From: Lysobacter sp. BMK333-48F3
Lineage (GTDB): Bacteria; Pseudomonadota; Gammaproteobacteria; Xanthomonadales; Xanthomonadaceae
Length of the DNA stretch: 64,000 nt
Assembly: GCF_019733395.1 (NCBI RefSeq)
Contig: NZ_JAIHOO010000001.1
Span: forward strand, 744,001-808,000
Direction: 5' to 3'
This document shows, in pieces, positions 8,273-18,255 of this stretch. Position 1 is the stretch's first letter. Each line of letters starts with the position of its first letter. The notes under the pieces are model-generated. The model saw only the letters and a list, made by a program, of their open reading frames with translations. It did not search any database and was not told where the DNA came from. The translations under genes were made by a program, and so were the position numbers.

Positions 8273-9253
8273 TCAGCGCACCGGCAGCGCGATCGGCCGC
8301 AGCGGCGCGGCGTCGCCGCCGCGGATCTTCAGCGGTCCGCCGATGAAGGCGAACTCGTAGACCTTGTCGCGCGACAGTTCCTCCAGCGCGACCAGTTCGA
8401 TGATCGGCACGCCGTGCTGGGCCAGCATATAGGTGTGCACCGGAATGTAGTCGCCGGCGACTTCCGAGGGGAAGGTCTCCAGGCTCAGGTTGTCGGCGCC
8501 GACGATCATCGCCCCGCCGTCCTCGACCAGGAACTTCGCCGCATCCAGGCCCAGTCCCGGCGGGTTGGCCATGTAGCCGGCGGCGTCGCCGAAGCGCTGC
8601 ATGCGGCCGGTGCGGATCAGCACCACGTCGCCGCGCTGCAGGCGCAGCTTCTGCCTGGCCAGCGCGTTCTGCAGGTCCTGGCGGGTGATGCGGTAGTTCT
8701 CCGGCAGCATCGGCAGTCCCTGCGCCGCGGCCACGTCGATCAGCACGCCGCGCGCGATCAGCGGCGGGAACTTCTCGATCCCGGTCTTCTTCCAGCCGCG
8801 GTCGCCCAGATGCTCGTCGGCGCTGAAGCCGTTCCAGATCTTGCCGTCCAGGCCGAAGTGGTTGAGCGCGTCGATGTGGGTGCCGCTGTGGCTGTACATC
8901 GAGAACGCCGCGCCGGTGTAGCTGACCTTGTGGTTCATTTCCCGGCCCACGCCCATCGGGTCGTCGGCGATGGTGCCGCGCGGGGTGTGGGTCATCCAGA
9001 ACTGGTAGTGCGGGTCGCCCGCGGCCTGCCAGCTCGGCATGCCGATGTAGTAATCGGTGGCCAGGTCGTAGACCCGCTCGCCCTGCACCCGCGACAGGAT
9101 CGCCGCGCGCGATTGCGGGGTGATCAGGTTGAGCCGGCCGATCTCGTCGTTCGGGCCCCAAGGGCTGGTGCCGACGCGGTCGGCGGCCTGGACGGAAGCG
9201 GCGACGCCCAGGGCCAGCAGGCCCAGGGTCGGCAGAAGAGTACGCAATTTCAT
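8273..9253 (-). CDS. Secreted cyclase-family hydrolase (kynurenine formamidase-like fold)
   Basis: 326 aa with an N-terminal signal peptide (KLRTLLPTLGLLALGVAASV then QAADR, cleavage near residue 23). The metal-binding signature HxGTHxDxxxH appears as HSGTHIDALNH, and GDVVLIRTGR fits the family. Cyclase-family enzymes are metal-dependent hydrolases such as arylformamidases; the export signal and about 100 extra residues make a role in tryptophan catabolism doubtful. Its gene follows a LysR gene on the same strand (144-bp gap). Substrate unknown. Confidence 0.82.
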   Translation of the reverse strand: MKLRTLLPTLGLLALGVAASVQAADRVGTSPWGPNDEIGRLNLITPQSRAAILSRVQGERVYDLATDYYIGMPSWQAAGDPHYQFWMTHTPRGTIADDPMGVGREMNHKVSYTGAAFSMYSHSGTHIDALNHFGLDGKIWNGFSADEHLGDRGWKKTGIEKFPPLIARGVLIDVAAAQGLPMLPENYRITRQDLQNALARQKLRLQRGDVVLIRTGRMQRFGDAAGYMANPPGLGLDAAKFLVEDGGAMIVGADNLSLETFPSEVAGDYIPVHTYMLAQHGVPIIELVALEELSRDKVYEFAFIGGPLKIRGGDAAPLRPIALPVR

Positions 9254-9397
9254 TTCGGCTCCTGAAACGCGCCGGCCTCGTGGGCGGCGCTGACGTGGGG
9301 GCCGGCGCCGCGAACCGCAGCGCCGGAACGACGTCAGGATGGGCCCCGCCCCTGCGGCGAAACAGCGCGCGCCGGTTGCGACAGTTTTCGCCCGCGC

Positions 9398-10312
9398 TCA
9401 GCAATCGGCCGGCGGCGGTTCCAGCAACGGCGGCAGTTCCGCGGCCAGGAACTCGACCAGCGCCCGCACCTTGGGCTGCAGATGGCGCGTGGTCGGGTAC
9501 ACCGCGTAGATCTGCCGCGGCGCGAAGCGATGATCCGGCAACACTCGCACCAGCCTGCCCGCCGCCATCGACGGCCGGGCCAGGAACGACGGCAGTGCGC
9601 CGATGCCGAGTCCGGCCTCCAGCAGGTCGCGCAGCACCAGGCTGTTGCCGACCGCCGCGCGCGGCACGCCCTGCACCACCACCGGCCCCTGCGGACCTTC
9701 CAGCGGCCACACGCCCGGCGGCTCGGCCAGGCTGTAGTGCAACAACGCATGCCCCGCCAACGCCGCCGCATCGGCCGGCACGCCGTGCGCGGCCAGGTAC
9801 GACGGCGACGCGCACAGCATCTGGCAGGCCTGCCCCAACCGGCGCGCGATCAGCGACGAATCCGGCAACTGCGCGCGCAACCGGATCGACACGTCGAAAC
9901 CCTCGGCCACCGCATCCAGCAAGCGGTCTTCCAGCACCAGGTCCAGCTGCAGCTGCGGATAGCGCTGCAGGAACCGCGCCAGCAACGGCGACAACACGCT
10001 CAACGCGAACGACAGCGGCGCATTGACCCGCAACCGACCGCTCACCTGCTGCGACTGCCCGCGCACCGAGGCCTCCAGCGCATCCAGCTCGTCCAGCAGC
10101 CGTACGCATTCGCGGTAGTAGGCCTCGCCGACCTCGGTCAGGCCCATCCGCCGCGTGGTGCGCTGGATCAGCACCGCGCCCAGATGCGACTCCAGCGCGC
10201 GCAACTGCTTGCTCAAGCCCGCCGCCGACACGCCCAGGTCCTCGGCCGCCTTGGCCAGCCCGCCGAGTTCGACGATGCGGCGGAACGAGCGCATCAGGGT
10301 GAAGGAGTCCAT
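9398..10312 (-). CDS. LysR-family transcriptional regulator
   Basis: 304 aa from ATG 10312 (MDSFTLMRSF). Helix-turn-helix residues 4-62 (GGLAKAAEDLGVSAAGLSKQ then LRALESHLGAVLIQRTTR), followed by the substrate-binding domain (VSGRLRVNAPLSFALSVLSP; DVSIRLR; YPTTRHLQPKVRALVEFLAA), as in the AaeR/DmlR-like subgroup. The nearest probable target is the secreted cyclase downstream on the same strand. Effector unknown. Confidence 0.9.
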   Translation of the reverse strand: MDSFTLMRSFRRIVELGGLAKAAEDLGVSAAGLSKQLRALESHLGAVLIQRTTRRMGLTEVGEAYYRECVRLLDELDALEASVRGQSQQVSGRLRVNAPLSFALSVLSPLLARFLQRYPQLQLDLVLEDRLLDAVAEGFDVSIRLRAQLPDSSLIARRLGQACQMLCASPSYLAAHGVPADAAALAGHALLHYSLAEPPGVWPLEGPQGPVVVQGVPRAAVGNSLVLRDLLEAGLGIGALPSFLARPSMAAGRLVRVLPDHRFAPRQIYAVYPTTRHLQPKVRALVEFLAAELPPLLEPPPADC

Positions 10313-10323
10313 GGGCAACCAAG

Positions 10324-10352
10324 AAAAAACGGGCCGCCATTGTCGGCGGCCC
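10324..10352 (-). terminator. Intrinsic terminator of the secreted-protein gene at 10461
   Basis: Read on the minus strand: GGGCCGCC, loop GACAAT, GGCGGCCC, one base and then six T residues (10329-10324). An 8-bp GC stem with a T-run is a textbook rho-independent terminator. It lies between the secreted-protein gene and the next minus-strand gene, lysR, so it isolates the two. Confidence 0.85.
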
Positions 10353-10460
10353 GCTCCATCCAGCCAACATCTGCGGTCGACATCAGGACCGACCCGTCCC
10401 GCGACCGCGTCCCGCTGGGGGCAAGGCGACGGCCGCGGAACGGGCGCAGACTTCAGCGGC

Positions 10461-11462
10461 TTACTCGACCTTGACCAACCCGCGCCAGGTGTTGCCGCCG
10501 CCGCTCATGACCGTGTCCGGCCAACCCAGCCACAGGTTGAGGTTGAACCAGTCCTCGTCGTCCTGGTGCACCCAGCCGTGCGCCAGCGCCCAGGGCTTGG
10601 GGAAGTTCGACGGCGCGTGCACGCCGTGGGCGAAGCCGAGCTTGGGGAAGCTGCCCATGTGGCCCAGCCACGAGGGCGCGCCGCCGTCGAAGTGGCAGTA
10701 CCAGGTCATGGTGAAGTTTCCGAATTGCGCGCTCGGGAAGATCCCGCCCGAGTTCCAGTTCTGGTTGTTCCACAGCTCGTTTTCCTGCAGCCGGATCACC
10801 CGCCGCGCGCCCGAGGGGCACAGCGCGCCCAGGCTCAGCACCGAGTAGTCGTACTGATTGCCGAAGTACGGCAACGGCCGGTACGACAGCGCGCGCAGCG
10901 AATCGATGCGGCAATAGCGCCAGGTGGTGTTGTTGTTCGACACGGTCGCGCCGATCCAGCCGCCGCGGCCGTTGGCGTTACGGCGGTCCTCGTCGTCGTG
11001 ATAGAACTGCACCAGCGGATACTGCGAGGGGCAGTTCAACCGCTCCGGGATCACCCCGATCGAGAACAGGCGCGGGTCCAGCCAGGCCCACCAGCGCGCC
11101 AGACTCGCCTTCGCCGTCTTGGCCGCGGCCGGCACGTAGGGCACGAACACTTCCTGCCCGTCGCGGATTTCGACCACGCAGGGGCCGTCGAAGCCGATCG
11201 CCTGGCAGTAGCGCAGGGCCACGCCCTCGCCTTCCTCGGTCAGGAACTTCTCCGGATCGACCTGGGCGCTGTCCGGATAGCGCCGGTCCAGCTCGGCCAT
11301 GTGATCGGCGAAGGCCTTGATCCGCGGCGGCATCTGCTCGAGGGTTGCGGCGTAGTCGCGCTCCTCCTGCGGGGTTTCCTCCTGCGAATCCTCGGCGAAG
11401 GCCGACGGCGAGGCCGCCGCGGCCAGCGCCAGCAACGCCAGTCCCAACACGTTCTTGTTCAT
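10461..11462 (-). CDS. Secreted protein of unknown function, 333 aa
   Basis: A signal peptide MNKNVLGLALLALAAAASPS followed by AFAED ends near residue 25. The start at ATG 11462 has AAAGGA about 8 bases upstream. The mature part is rich in Trp, Asn and aromatic residues, with motifs such as FYHDDEDRRNANGRGGWIGA, TMTWYCHFDG and HGWVHQDDEDWFNLNLWLG, and five cysteines that could form disulphides. The end is marked by a clear terminator. I do not recognise the family; an extracellular or periplasmic beta-rich protein is likely. Confidence 0.75.
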   Translation of the reverse strand: MNKNVLGLALLALAAAASPSAFAEDSQEETPQEERDYAATLEQMPPRIKAFADHMAELDRRYPDSAQVDPEKFLTEEGEGVALRYCQAIGFDGPCVVEIRDGQEVFVPYVPAAAKTAKASLARWWAWLDPRLFSIGVIPERLNCPSQYPLVQFYHDDEDRRNANGRGGWIGATVSNNNTTWRYCRIDSLRALSYRPLPYFGNQYDYSVLSLGALCPSGARRVIRLQENELWNNQNWNSGGIFPSAQFGNFTMTWYCHFDGGAPSWLGHMGSFPKLGFAHGVHAPSNFPKPWALAHGWVHQDDEDWFNLNLWLGWPDTVMSGGGNTWRGLVKVE

Positions 11463-11690
11463 CACGCGATTCCTTTGAGAGAGAGAACGCCGGACCGTCT
11501 CCCGGCCCGCCGCGCCGGCCCCGCCGGCAGGAATCACGCTAGGCCGCGCCAGCGGGCCGCGGCCAGGAACAATCCGGGAACGAATCGGCTCGGGATGGGA
11601 AGCGATGAGTGCAATCTGCGATGACGGCACTGCGAAAATGTGATGTTGCCTACGCAGGGCGTACCGTTTGCAGGCATGCCCGGCTTGAGA

Positions 11691-13223
11691 TCACACCCGA
11701 GGCGTTGCGATCCGTTGGCTATCCTGAGCCTGTTGAGCCTGGGCCAGACTCTGCTCCCGATCGCGCTGGGCCTGCATGGCTTCCAATCGCTGCATCGACT
11801 CCGACACCGGCGTAATTGCGGCCTGCTGACCCGCAACGTCGGCGCGCAAATGCGCCGGGCTACCCGGCTCGCCCTCGACTGCGAACACATGCCGCCCCGA
11901 TCCGTCGACCGCCGGGTGCCCCACCACGATGTGGTCCGGGCGTCCAAGCCCGTTGCGCGCGCACTCGACTGCCAGGCAGGCAGCGATTCGGTCCAAGTCC
12001 TGTGGCGGCGGCACCGGGCCATGTTGGGCAAAAGCGCCCGGCAATCGATCGCGAATGGTCTTGATGACACGGTGGTCAGCGCCTACCACCGGGAGTGCCT
12101 CGGACCCGACATCGCTGGCGTTCGCCCCCCGTCCGGGCGGGCCCTGGGGCAATACGCGAGGCTCTAGGTGATCCAAGGTGTCCGGCGCTCGACGTTCGGG
12201 CTGGGGATGGGCCAACTCCCAACCCTCGGCCGTCAACAAATAATCCACGTCTCGCGTGCTGCTCATCGTCAGCACGCCGTCGCGCCCCACACGAACGCTT
12301 GCCATTTCCAACCGTGCCAGTTCGTTCGCACCGTCGATCATAACTGGAACGTACGGCGCTCCTTCATCGAACTGGGCAAAAATTCGCCTTCCGCTGGCTG
12401 GGGCGCGCATCATCGCATCGAGCAATTGCGAGTCGTTCCTGAAGCTGAAACCCTGAGTCAGCCCCACATTGCCCTGGGTATGAACCTGCTCGCGCCAGGC
12501 CCGACTGAGAGGGCCGCTACCCAGTTCCAGAGAGTTCATCAGCTGCACCGCCGACAGTGCGGCATCTCGGCCGCTCACGATACTGTCGCGATCGGCCGGC
12601 GCTCGTGCGCTATGCGTTCCGATCCAGTCACTGAGCTGCTGCGAGGTCGTTTCGTTCTGCCGCAGATGTGAAATCAGCTCGCGTCCGCGTACTTCGCCCT
12701 GGTTGAACCGCTTGGAAGCCATCGCCACGATCTCCGCGGCCTCGCTTGGATCGTTGCGGCTGAGTTCCTGAAGCCAGGGAATCTGCGACAGGGGCTGCCC
12801 GACATTGTCCCATTTGTAGGCTATCTGCTCGCGGTCCAACCCGTTTACAAATTCCCGACCCGGATCGGAACGAAGGTACTCGTTCAGTCTGTTCTGCTCG
12901 TCTCGACTCAGCGCGTTTCCGCCTTGTCCCGACGTCTGCAAACGTGTGGTCAGCGAAGCGACCTCGGCGGCGGTGAACGCGTCGCCGCGCGCCCACTGCT
13001 GATAGCCAGCCAGAAGTTCCGGCACTTTCTCCCGTCGTCCTGGCTGGCCGAAGTCCCATTGCATCAGGCCGACGGACCAGCCGGAACCTGCGCTGCTGTG
13101 GCTCAAGCGATAGGCCGGCAGCGTATTGATCTCGCTTCCGCGGCCTATGGCGTTGTACGCAATGGCCTCGAAAGTGGCCCGCTCTAGCGGGTTATAGACA
13201 TACCGATCCGATTCATCGCTCAT
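11691..13223 (-). CDS. Putative T4SS antibacterial effector: lysozyme-like N-domain plus XVIPCD-like tail
   Basis: 510 aa from ATG 13223 (GGAGG upstream; another ATG at 13232 touches that GGAGG, so 13223 is preferred). Residues 15-210 resemble lysozyme-like muramidases: GRGSEINTLPAYRLSHSSAG with Glu31 as candidate acid, then SGWSVGLMQWDFGQ. About residues 375-510 resemble the XVIPCD that docks Xanthomonadales killing effectors to the T4SS coupling protein VirD4: ADHRVIKTIRDRLP, AACLAVECARNGLGRPDHIV, HVFAVEG, TPVSESMQRLE and a Gln-rich end. No secretion signal. It overlaps by 11 bases the upstream lipoprotein gene, a likely immunity gene. Confidence 0.7.
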   Translation of the reverse strand: MSDESDRYVYNPLERATFEAIAYNAIGRGSEINTLPAYRLSHSSAGSGWSVGLMQWDFGQPGRREKVPELLAGYQQWARGDAFTAAEVASLTTRLQTSGQGGNALSRDEQNRLNEYLRSDPGREFVNGLDREQIAYKWDNVGQPLSQIPWLQELSRNDPSEAAEIVAMASKRFNQGEVRGRELISHLRQNETTSQQLSDWIGTHSARAPADRDSIVSGRDAALSAVQLMNSLELGSGPLSRAWREQVHTQGNVGLTQGFSFRNDSQLLDAMMRAPASGRRIFAQFDEGAPYVPVMIDGANELARLEMASVRVGRDGVLTMSSTRDVDYLLTAEGWELAHPQPERRAPDTLDHLEPRVLPQGPPGRGANASDVGSEALPVVGADHRVIKTIRDRLPGAFAQHGPVPPPQDLDRIAACLAVECARNGLGRPDHIVVGHPAVDGSGRHVFAVEGEPGSPAHLRADVAGQQAAITPVSESMQRLEAMQAQRDREQSLAQAQQAQDSQRIATPRV

Positions 13224-13896
13224 GGTCTCCATCCTCCAACGGCTTCAGTCCCTGAAGTAGCGTTTTCATTTCCTCGATCCGCGCTTGCGTCAGCTGTGCC
13301 CGGCATGCCTCAGCCAAGTCGCCGATATCCTTGCGCGTGGTCCCGGCGTAGAACTGCTCGGCCGTGCAATGGCTGTCGCGATACACGCGCCAAGCCGAGT
13401 TTGACTTGGTGAAACTTTCTTTCATGTCGACCAAATAGGTCTGATCCCACATCTTCAGATTGCCGTATGCCTTGTCGGCCAATGCATAGGCATCGGCCTC
13501 CAATTTGGCAAGCTGCCCGCGCAAGGCATACATCTTTTTGTAAGGCGCGCAATGCAGATCACTATCGGCGCATCGCCGGTAGTCTTCTGAAAGAGCAAAG
13601 CACTCCTCACGTGCATCCAGATCGGCGATCGCCATGCAATCGTCGCCCGTTTGATAGTGCTGGGACTTCTGCGTTGCCTGGCCAATCCGCGACTCGCCTT
13701 GATTGGCGCGCATCTGCGCCTGGCGAATGCGTTCGGCCGCTTCGACGGCCTCCACCGAAGCGGCGACGCCCGGGTCGTTCGCGGCCATGGCGGGCTCCTG
13801 GCCCTTGGGTTCGCGTCCCGGGGGCTGAGCGCAGGCGGACAACGCGCCCAGGCCCAGCGTCAGCCATAGCGGCCAGACGAATCGGCTGCGTTTCAC
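13213..13896 (-). CDS. Lipoprotein with LprI-like (DUF1311) region; probable immunity protein
   Basis: 227 aa. Signal sequence with lipobox LSAC (lipidated Cys22). The C-terminal half has the LprI/DUF1311 pattern: MKESFTKSNSAWRVYRDSHC, then a second conserved cysteine (LAEACRAQLTQARIEEMKTL). LprI-type proteins inhibit lysozymes. Its last 11 bases overlap the start of the putative peptidoglycan-degrading effector, so both are co-translated. A periplasmic lipoprotein encoded beside a muramidase-like effector fits a T4SS immunity protein (X-Tfi) that protects against self and sibling intoxication. Function inferred from context. Confidence 0.72.
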   Translation of the reverse strand: MKRSRFVWPLWLTLGLGALSACAQPPGREPKGQEPAMAANDPGVAASVEAVEAAERIRQAQMRANQGESRIGQATQKSQHYQTGDDCMAIADLDAREECFALSEDYRRCADSDLHCAPYKKMYALRGQLAKLEADAYALADKAYGNLKMWDQTYLVDMKESFTKSNSAWRVYRDSHCTAEQFYAGTTRKDIGDLAEACRAQLTQARIEEMKTLLQGLKPLEDGDHER

Positions 13897-14035
13897 ACAT
13901 CCTCCATGCCGTGCGGGGCTGCGATGAGGCTGCCTTAAGCGCGACCAGGCTGCAAGGCGTACTTTTAGTTGCGCTACGGAGAGTGCGAATCACCCAATAT
14001 CAACTTGCGTTCGCCGAAGCGTAAATACACAAACG

Positions 14036-14827
14036 CTAAGTCTGCGGGTGAATTTCCAGGTGCAAGCCTGAGATCGTTCGCCGGGCCACAATCTGCACGG
14101 ACGATTCCGGTTCAAGTTCGAACTCCACGGTGTTGGAAGACTCACGATACGAGCTGCCGCCATAAGGCGTCCGCAAAGTCACTCTATGCGCACCGGAGGG
14201 CAAACGCACATGAATCCCGTTAGCCGGTGCCCGATCCACGTCCAACCGGGACGAAACAACGACGTTCCCATCCAGGTAAACCGAATAGTGGGCCAGAACC
14301 AGTCCCTCCCCGCGCACCACCATGCCGCAGGGCAGATCTCGCAGGGCGGTTTCGGCTTCGCTACGAAACGTGGGCGGCCACTCTCGCTGCCCCAGGTCAC
14401 GCCCCAGAACGTATTCGTCGCGACTCAGCTTGAATAGCCACTGGTCACGAGACTGCACTACGCCGCCTCTTACCGGAACCATTACTACGGAATCGCGCAC
14501 TTTCCCACTGAAGACGAGCCAGGCGTCATCGCGCATGGGCTCATCCACGACATCGTTTGATCGCCTGCTATCAGACGGATACTCGAATGCGATCAACGAT
14601 ATGCGCGCGGAAGTATCTATTCGATATACCGACCGGTATCCCTTCCACAAGGCGGAGCACATGATTTTTGGATTCGGCGTCGCCCTGGCCTGGTGTTTAT
14701 AGTCTTCAGTCCAAACCCAGCCGTGCTTCGAACCCGGAACATCCGCAAGCAGCCTACGCAAGTACAGACCTGTGAAGTCCAATGCTTCGCATTGATTGAG
14801 CAAGCGCTCTGGCATTTGCATGGTCAT
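14036..14827 (-). CDS. Hypothetical protein, about 263 aa
   Basis: Start uncertain: ATG 14827, 14821 or 14815; a TTG at 14848 also keeps the frame open. No signal peptide. The C-terminal segment (SGAHRVTLRTPYGG; VEFELEPESSVQIVARR) suggests a beta-sandwich of the PEGA or transthyretin kind; the N-terminal part is unrecognised. GC drops locally (48% counted over 14581-14640), suggesting accessory DNA. It lies 140 bp upstream of the effector/immunity pair on the same strand, but no functional link can be shown. Confidence 0.6.
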   Translation of the reverse strand: MTMQMPERLLNQCEALDFTGLYLRRLLADVPGSKHGWVWTEDYKHQARATPNPKIMCSALWKGYRSVYRIDTSARISLIAFEYPSDSRRSNDVVDEPMRDDAWLVFSGKVRDSVVMVPVRGGVVQSRDQWLFKLSRDEYVLGRDLGQREWPPTFRSEAETALRDLPCGMVVRGEGLVLAHYSVYLDGNVVVSSRLDVDRAPANGIHVRLPSGAHRVTLRTPYGGSSYRESSNTVEFELEPESSVQIVARRTISGLHLEIHPQT

Positions 14828-14878
14828 TGCGTAGCGTTCTCGCGACAAGCCGCTGTTGCCGTCCTTAACGAGACAGAA

Positions 14879-14902
14879 GCCGCGGGGAGCCAGCCCCGCG
14901 GC
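14879..14902 (-). terminator. Hairpin downstream of M28 peptidase gene
   Basis: GCCGCGGGG, 6-base loop, CCCCGCGGC: a perfect 9-bp stem 45 bp past the M28 stop. On the minus strand it is followed by TTCTGTCTCG, a weak U-tract. A probable terminator of the peptidase gene. Confidence 0.6.
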
Positions 14903-14946
14903 TCAAGCGAACGCCGTACCGGACGCTCACGGCGTTGCGTCGGCAA

Positions 14947-16659
<1,713 letters not shown>

Positions 16660-16818
16660 GGGGAGGCCCTCGGGTGGTCGGGCCGATACTAGCCAGCCGC
16701 CCGGAGCCGGTCCATCGGCCAGAGGGCATGGCGCCGGGGCGGAAGGCGGATTTGCGTAGTTTGGCGTGAAGGCAGGATGGGAGGACGCGCCGGTGCACAA
16801 CGCGGGCGGGGCGGCCTG

Positions 16819-17026
16819 TGTAGGAGCGGCGCAAGCCGCGACAACCGAAGAGGACGGATACCACGTCCGCCGCCAAGACTGCGTTGGGTCAGGCAACCAG
16901 GCTTCGGCGGCGACGCTGGCGTGCACCGCTGCGGTTGTCGCGGCTCATGACCGGAGGAAATCCCCGTGGGACGCCGCCCCTACAGAAAAGCGTCGTGGCC
17001 CCTGTAGGAGCGGCGTGAGCCGCGAC
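16819..17026. repeat. Dispersed hairpin repeats, TGTAGGAGCGGCG family, three copies
   Basis: Plus-orientation copies at 16819-16842 and 17003-17026 begin TGTAGGAGCGGCG and end AGCCGCGAC; the inner GCGGC and GCCGC pair as a small hairpin. A more diverged inverted copy spans about 16937-16985 (GTCGCGGCTCATGACC to CCCCTACAG). The same family recurs at 19165-19188 and, inverted, 19294-19317. The 445-bp gap 16660-17104 holds these repeats and no recognisable gene. Confidence 0.8.
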
Positions 17027-17104
17027 CGCCGGAGAGGACGAACAGCACGCGCGTCGCCCGGACAGGAAAGCGCCGCCGCCCTGGTGGGAGCGAGGGCGCG
17101 GCAC

Positions 17105-17665
17105 TCACAGCAAGCGGCAGCCGAGTTCGTACCAGCGGTGGCGGCGGGCGCTGCGGTGCAGCGCTCCGGGGGCGGCGAAGTCGGGGTCGGCGAAGGCGCC
17201 GACCGAAATCACCACCGCGTCGGGCAAGGCTTCGGCTTCCATATAGACCAGGCTGCCGCAACGTGGGCAGAAGCAATGCTCGACCCAGCGTCCGGCGTCG
17301 CTGCCGCGGCGCCAGCGGCGCGGCTCGCCGTCGACGGCGATGCGGTCCTTGGCGTAGCGGGCGCGGTAGGAGAACGCCGACCCGGTGGCGCGCTGGCATT
17401 CCAGGCAGGCGCAGGCATAGACGCTGAGCGGTTCGCCGCGCGCGGTCACGCGCAGGTCGCCGCAGGCGCAGGCGGCGACGCGGGCCGGCGCTGTCGCTGC
17501 GGCGGCATCGGCCGACGTGGCGGCCGGCGCTGCGACGGATGCGGTGTTCGTCGGGATCGCGCCGCGGCTGTCGCCGCTATCGGCGAGCGCAGGGGTTCGC
17601 GCGTCGTTCGAGCCGGAGAAGCGACGCTCAGCGCCATCGACCTCGTTCGCGGGGTCCGGGTTCAT
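17105..17665 (-). CDS. GFA-family protein (glutathione-dependent formaldehyde-activating enzyme-like)
   Basis: 186 aa. The zinc-binding GFA domain spans about residues 60-175: CACGDLRV, then YACACLECQRATGSAFSYRA and EHCFCPRCGSLVYMEAE. The first 60 residues are Ala/Thr-rich low complexity and atypical for the family, so a later start is possible, but AGGAGCAGGAC precedes ATG 17665. GFA domains bind glutathione adducts; most members have unknown substrates. Divergent from an HxlR regulator with a perfect palindrome between them. Confidence 0.85.
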   Translation of the reverse strand: MNPDPANEVDGAERRFSGSNDARTPALADSGDSRGAIPTNTASVAAPAATSADAAAATAPARVAACACGDLRVTARGEPLSVYACACLECQRATGSAFSYRARYAKDRIAVDGEPRRWRRGSDAGRWVEHCFCPRCGSLVYMEAEALPDAVVISVGAFADPDFAAPGALHRSARRHRWYELGCRLL

Positions 17666-17752
17666 GTCCTGCTCCTGGAGCGTCCGCGGCGGTCCGCCGC
17701 GCGCCGCACAGCGTGCCCCTCCCCGCGACGCCCTGTAAATTAGCCACTTTCC

Positions 17753-17766
17753 GGTAAGCGCTTACC
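17753..17766. promoter_or_regulatory. Perfect palindrome, likely HxlR operator
   Basis: GGTAAGCGCTTACC, 14 bp with no mismatch, 22 bp before the hxlR-family start, followed by a GTAAG half-site at 17772-17776. It is in the shared promoter region of the divergent GFA and HxlR genes, which suggests auto- and cross-regulation. Confidence 0.6.
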
Positions 17767-17787
17767 TGCACGTAAGGAGTCTTCGCG

Positions 17788-18129
17788 ATGAAACGCCTGC
17801 CCGGCGACGCTTGCGGCCTGGCCACCGCGCTCAATGCGATCGGCGGCAAGTGGAAGACGATGATCCTGTGGGAGGTCAATCTGGCGCCGCGCCGCTTCGG
17901 CGAGCTGCGCCGCCTGCTGCCGGGGATCAGCGAGAAGGTGCTGACCGAGCAGTTGCGCGAGATGGAGGCCGACCTGCTGGTCCGGCGCGAGGCGTTTCCG
18001 GGCGCGGTGCAGAAGGTGGTGTATTCGGCGACCGAGTACGGCATCGGCCTGAACGAGGCGGTCGCGGTGATGTCGGCCTGGGGCAAAGCGCACGAGGCGC
18101 GCCTGGCGCAACGCGACGAGGCCCTGTAG
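17788..18129 (+). CDS. HxlR-family transcriptional regulator
   Basis: 113 aa, the usual size. Winged-helix signature: LATALNAIGGKWKTMILWEV, FGELRRLLPGISEKVLTEQL then REMEADLLVRREAFPG, and the VVYSATEYG strand. HxlR proteins often respond to aldehydes or redox stress, which would suit the divergent GFA gene. The next gene on the same strand, a beta-lactamase, starts 126 bp later and may or may not be co-transcribed. Confidence 0.92.
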   Translation: MKRLPGDACGLATALNAIGGKWKTMILWEVNLAPRRFGELRRLLPGISEKVLTEQLREMEADLLVRREAFPGAVQKVVYSATEYGIGLNEAVAVMSAWGKAHEARLAQRDEAL

Positions 18130-18255
18130 CAACGGCGTCCTCACGCGGCGGCAGCGGGCGCTGCAAGAAAATCTTTCGGCAGCTCTTAGAAATCGTCGTT
18201 TGCGGCGATCGCGCGGCGGTTTCGATAATCGCCGCTCCTCCGAGGAGAGACTTCC

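Noticed and set aside
13224..13232. ATG at 13232 as the effector start
   Set aside because: The GGAGG directly abuts it, leaving no spacing; the same GGAGG is well placed for the ATG at 13223.
16660..17104. Repeated TGTAGGAGCGGCG units considered as a CRISPR array
   Set aside because: Spacing is irregular, orientation alternates and there are no unique spacers or cas genes. They are dispersed palindromic repeats.
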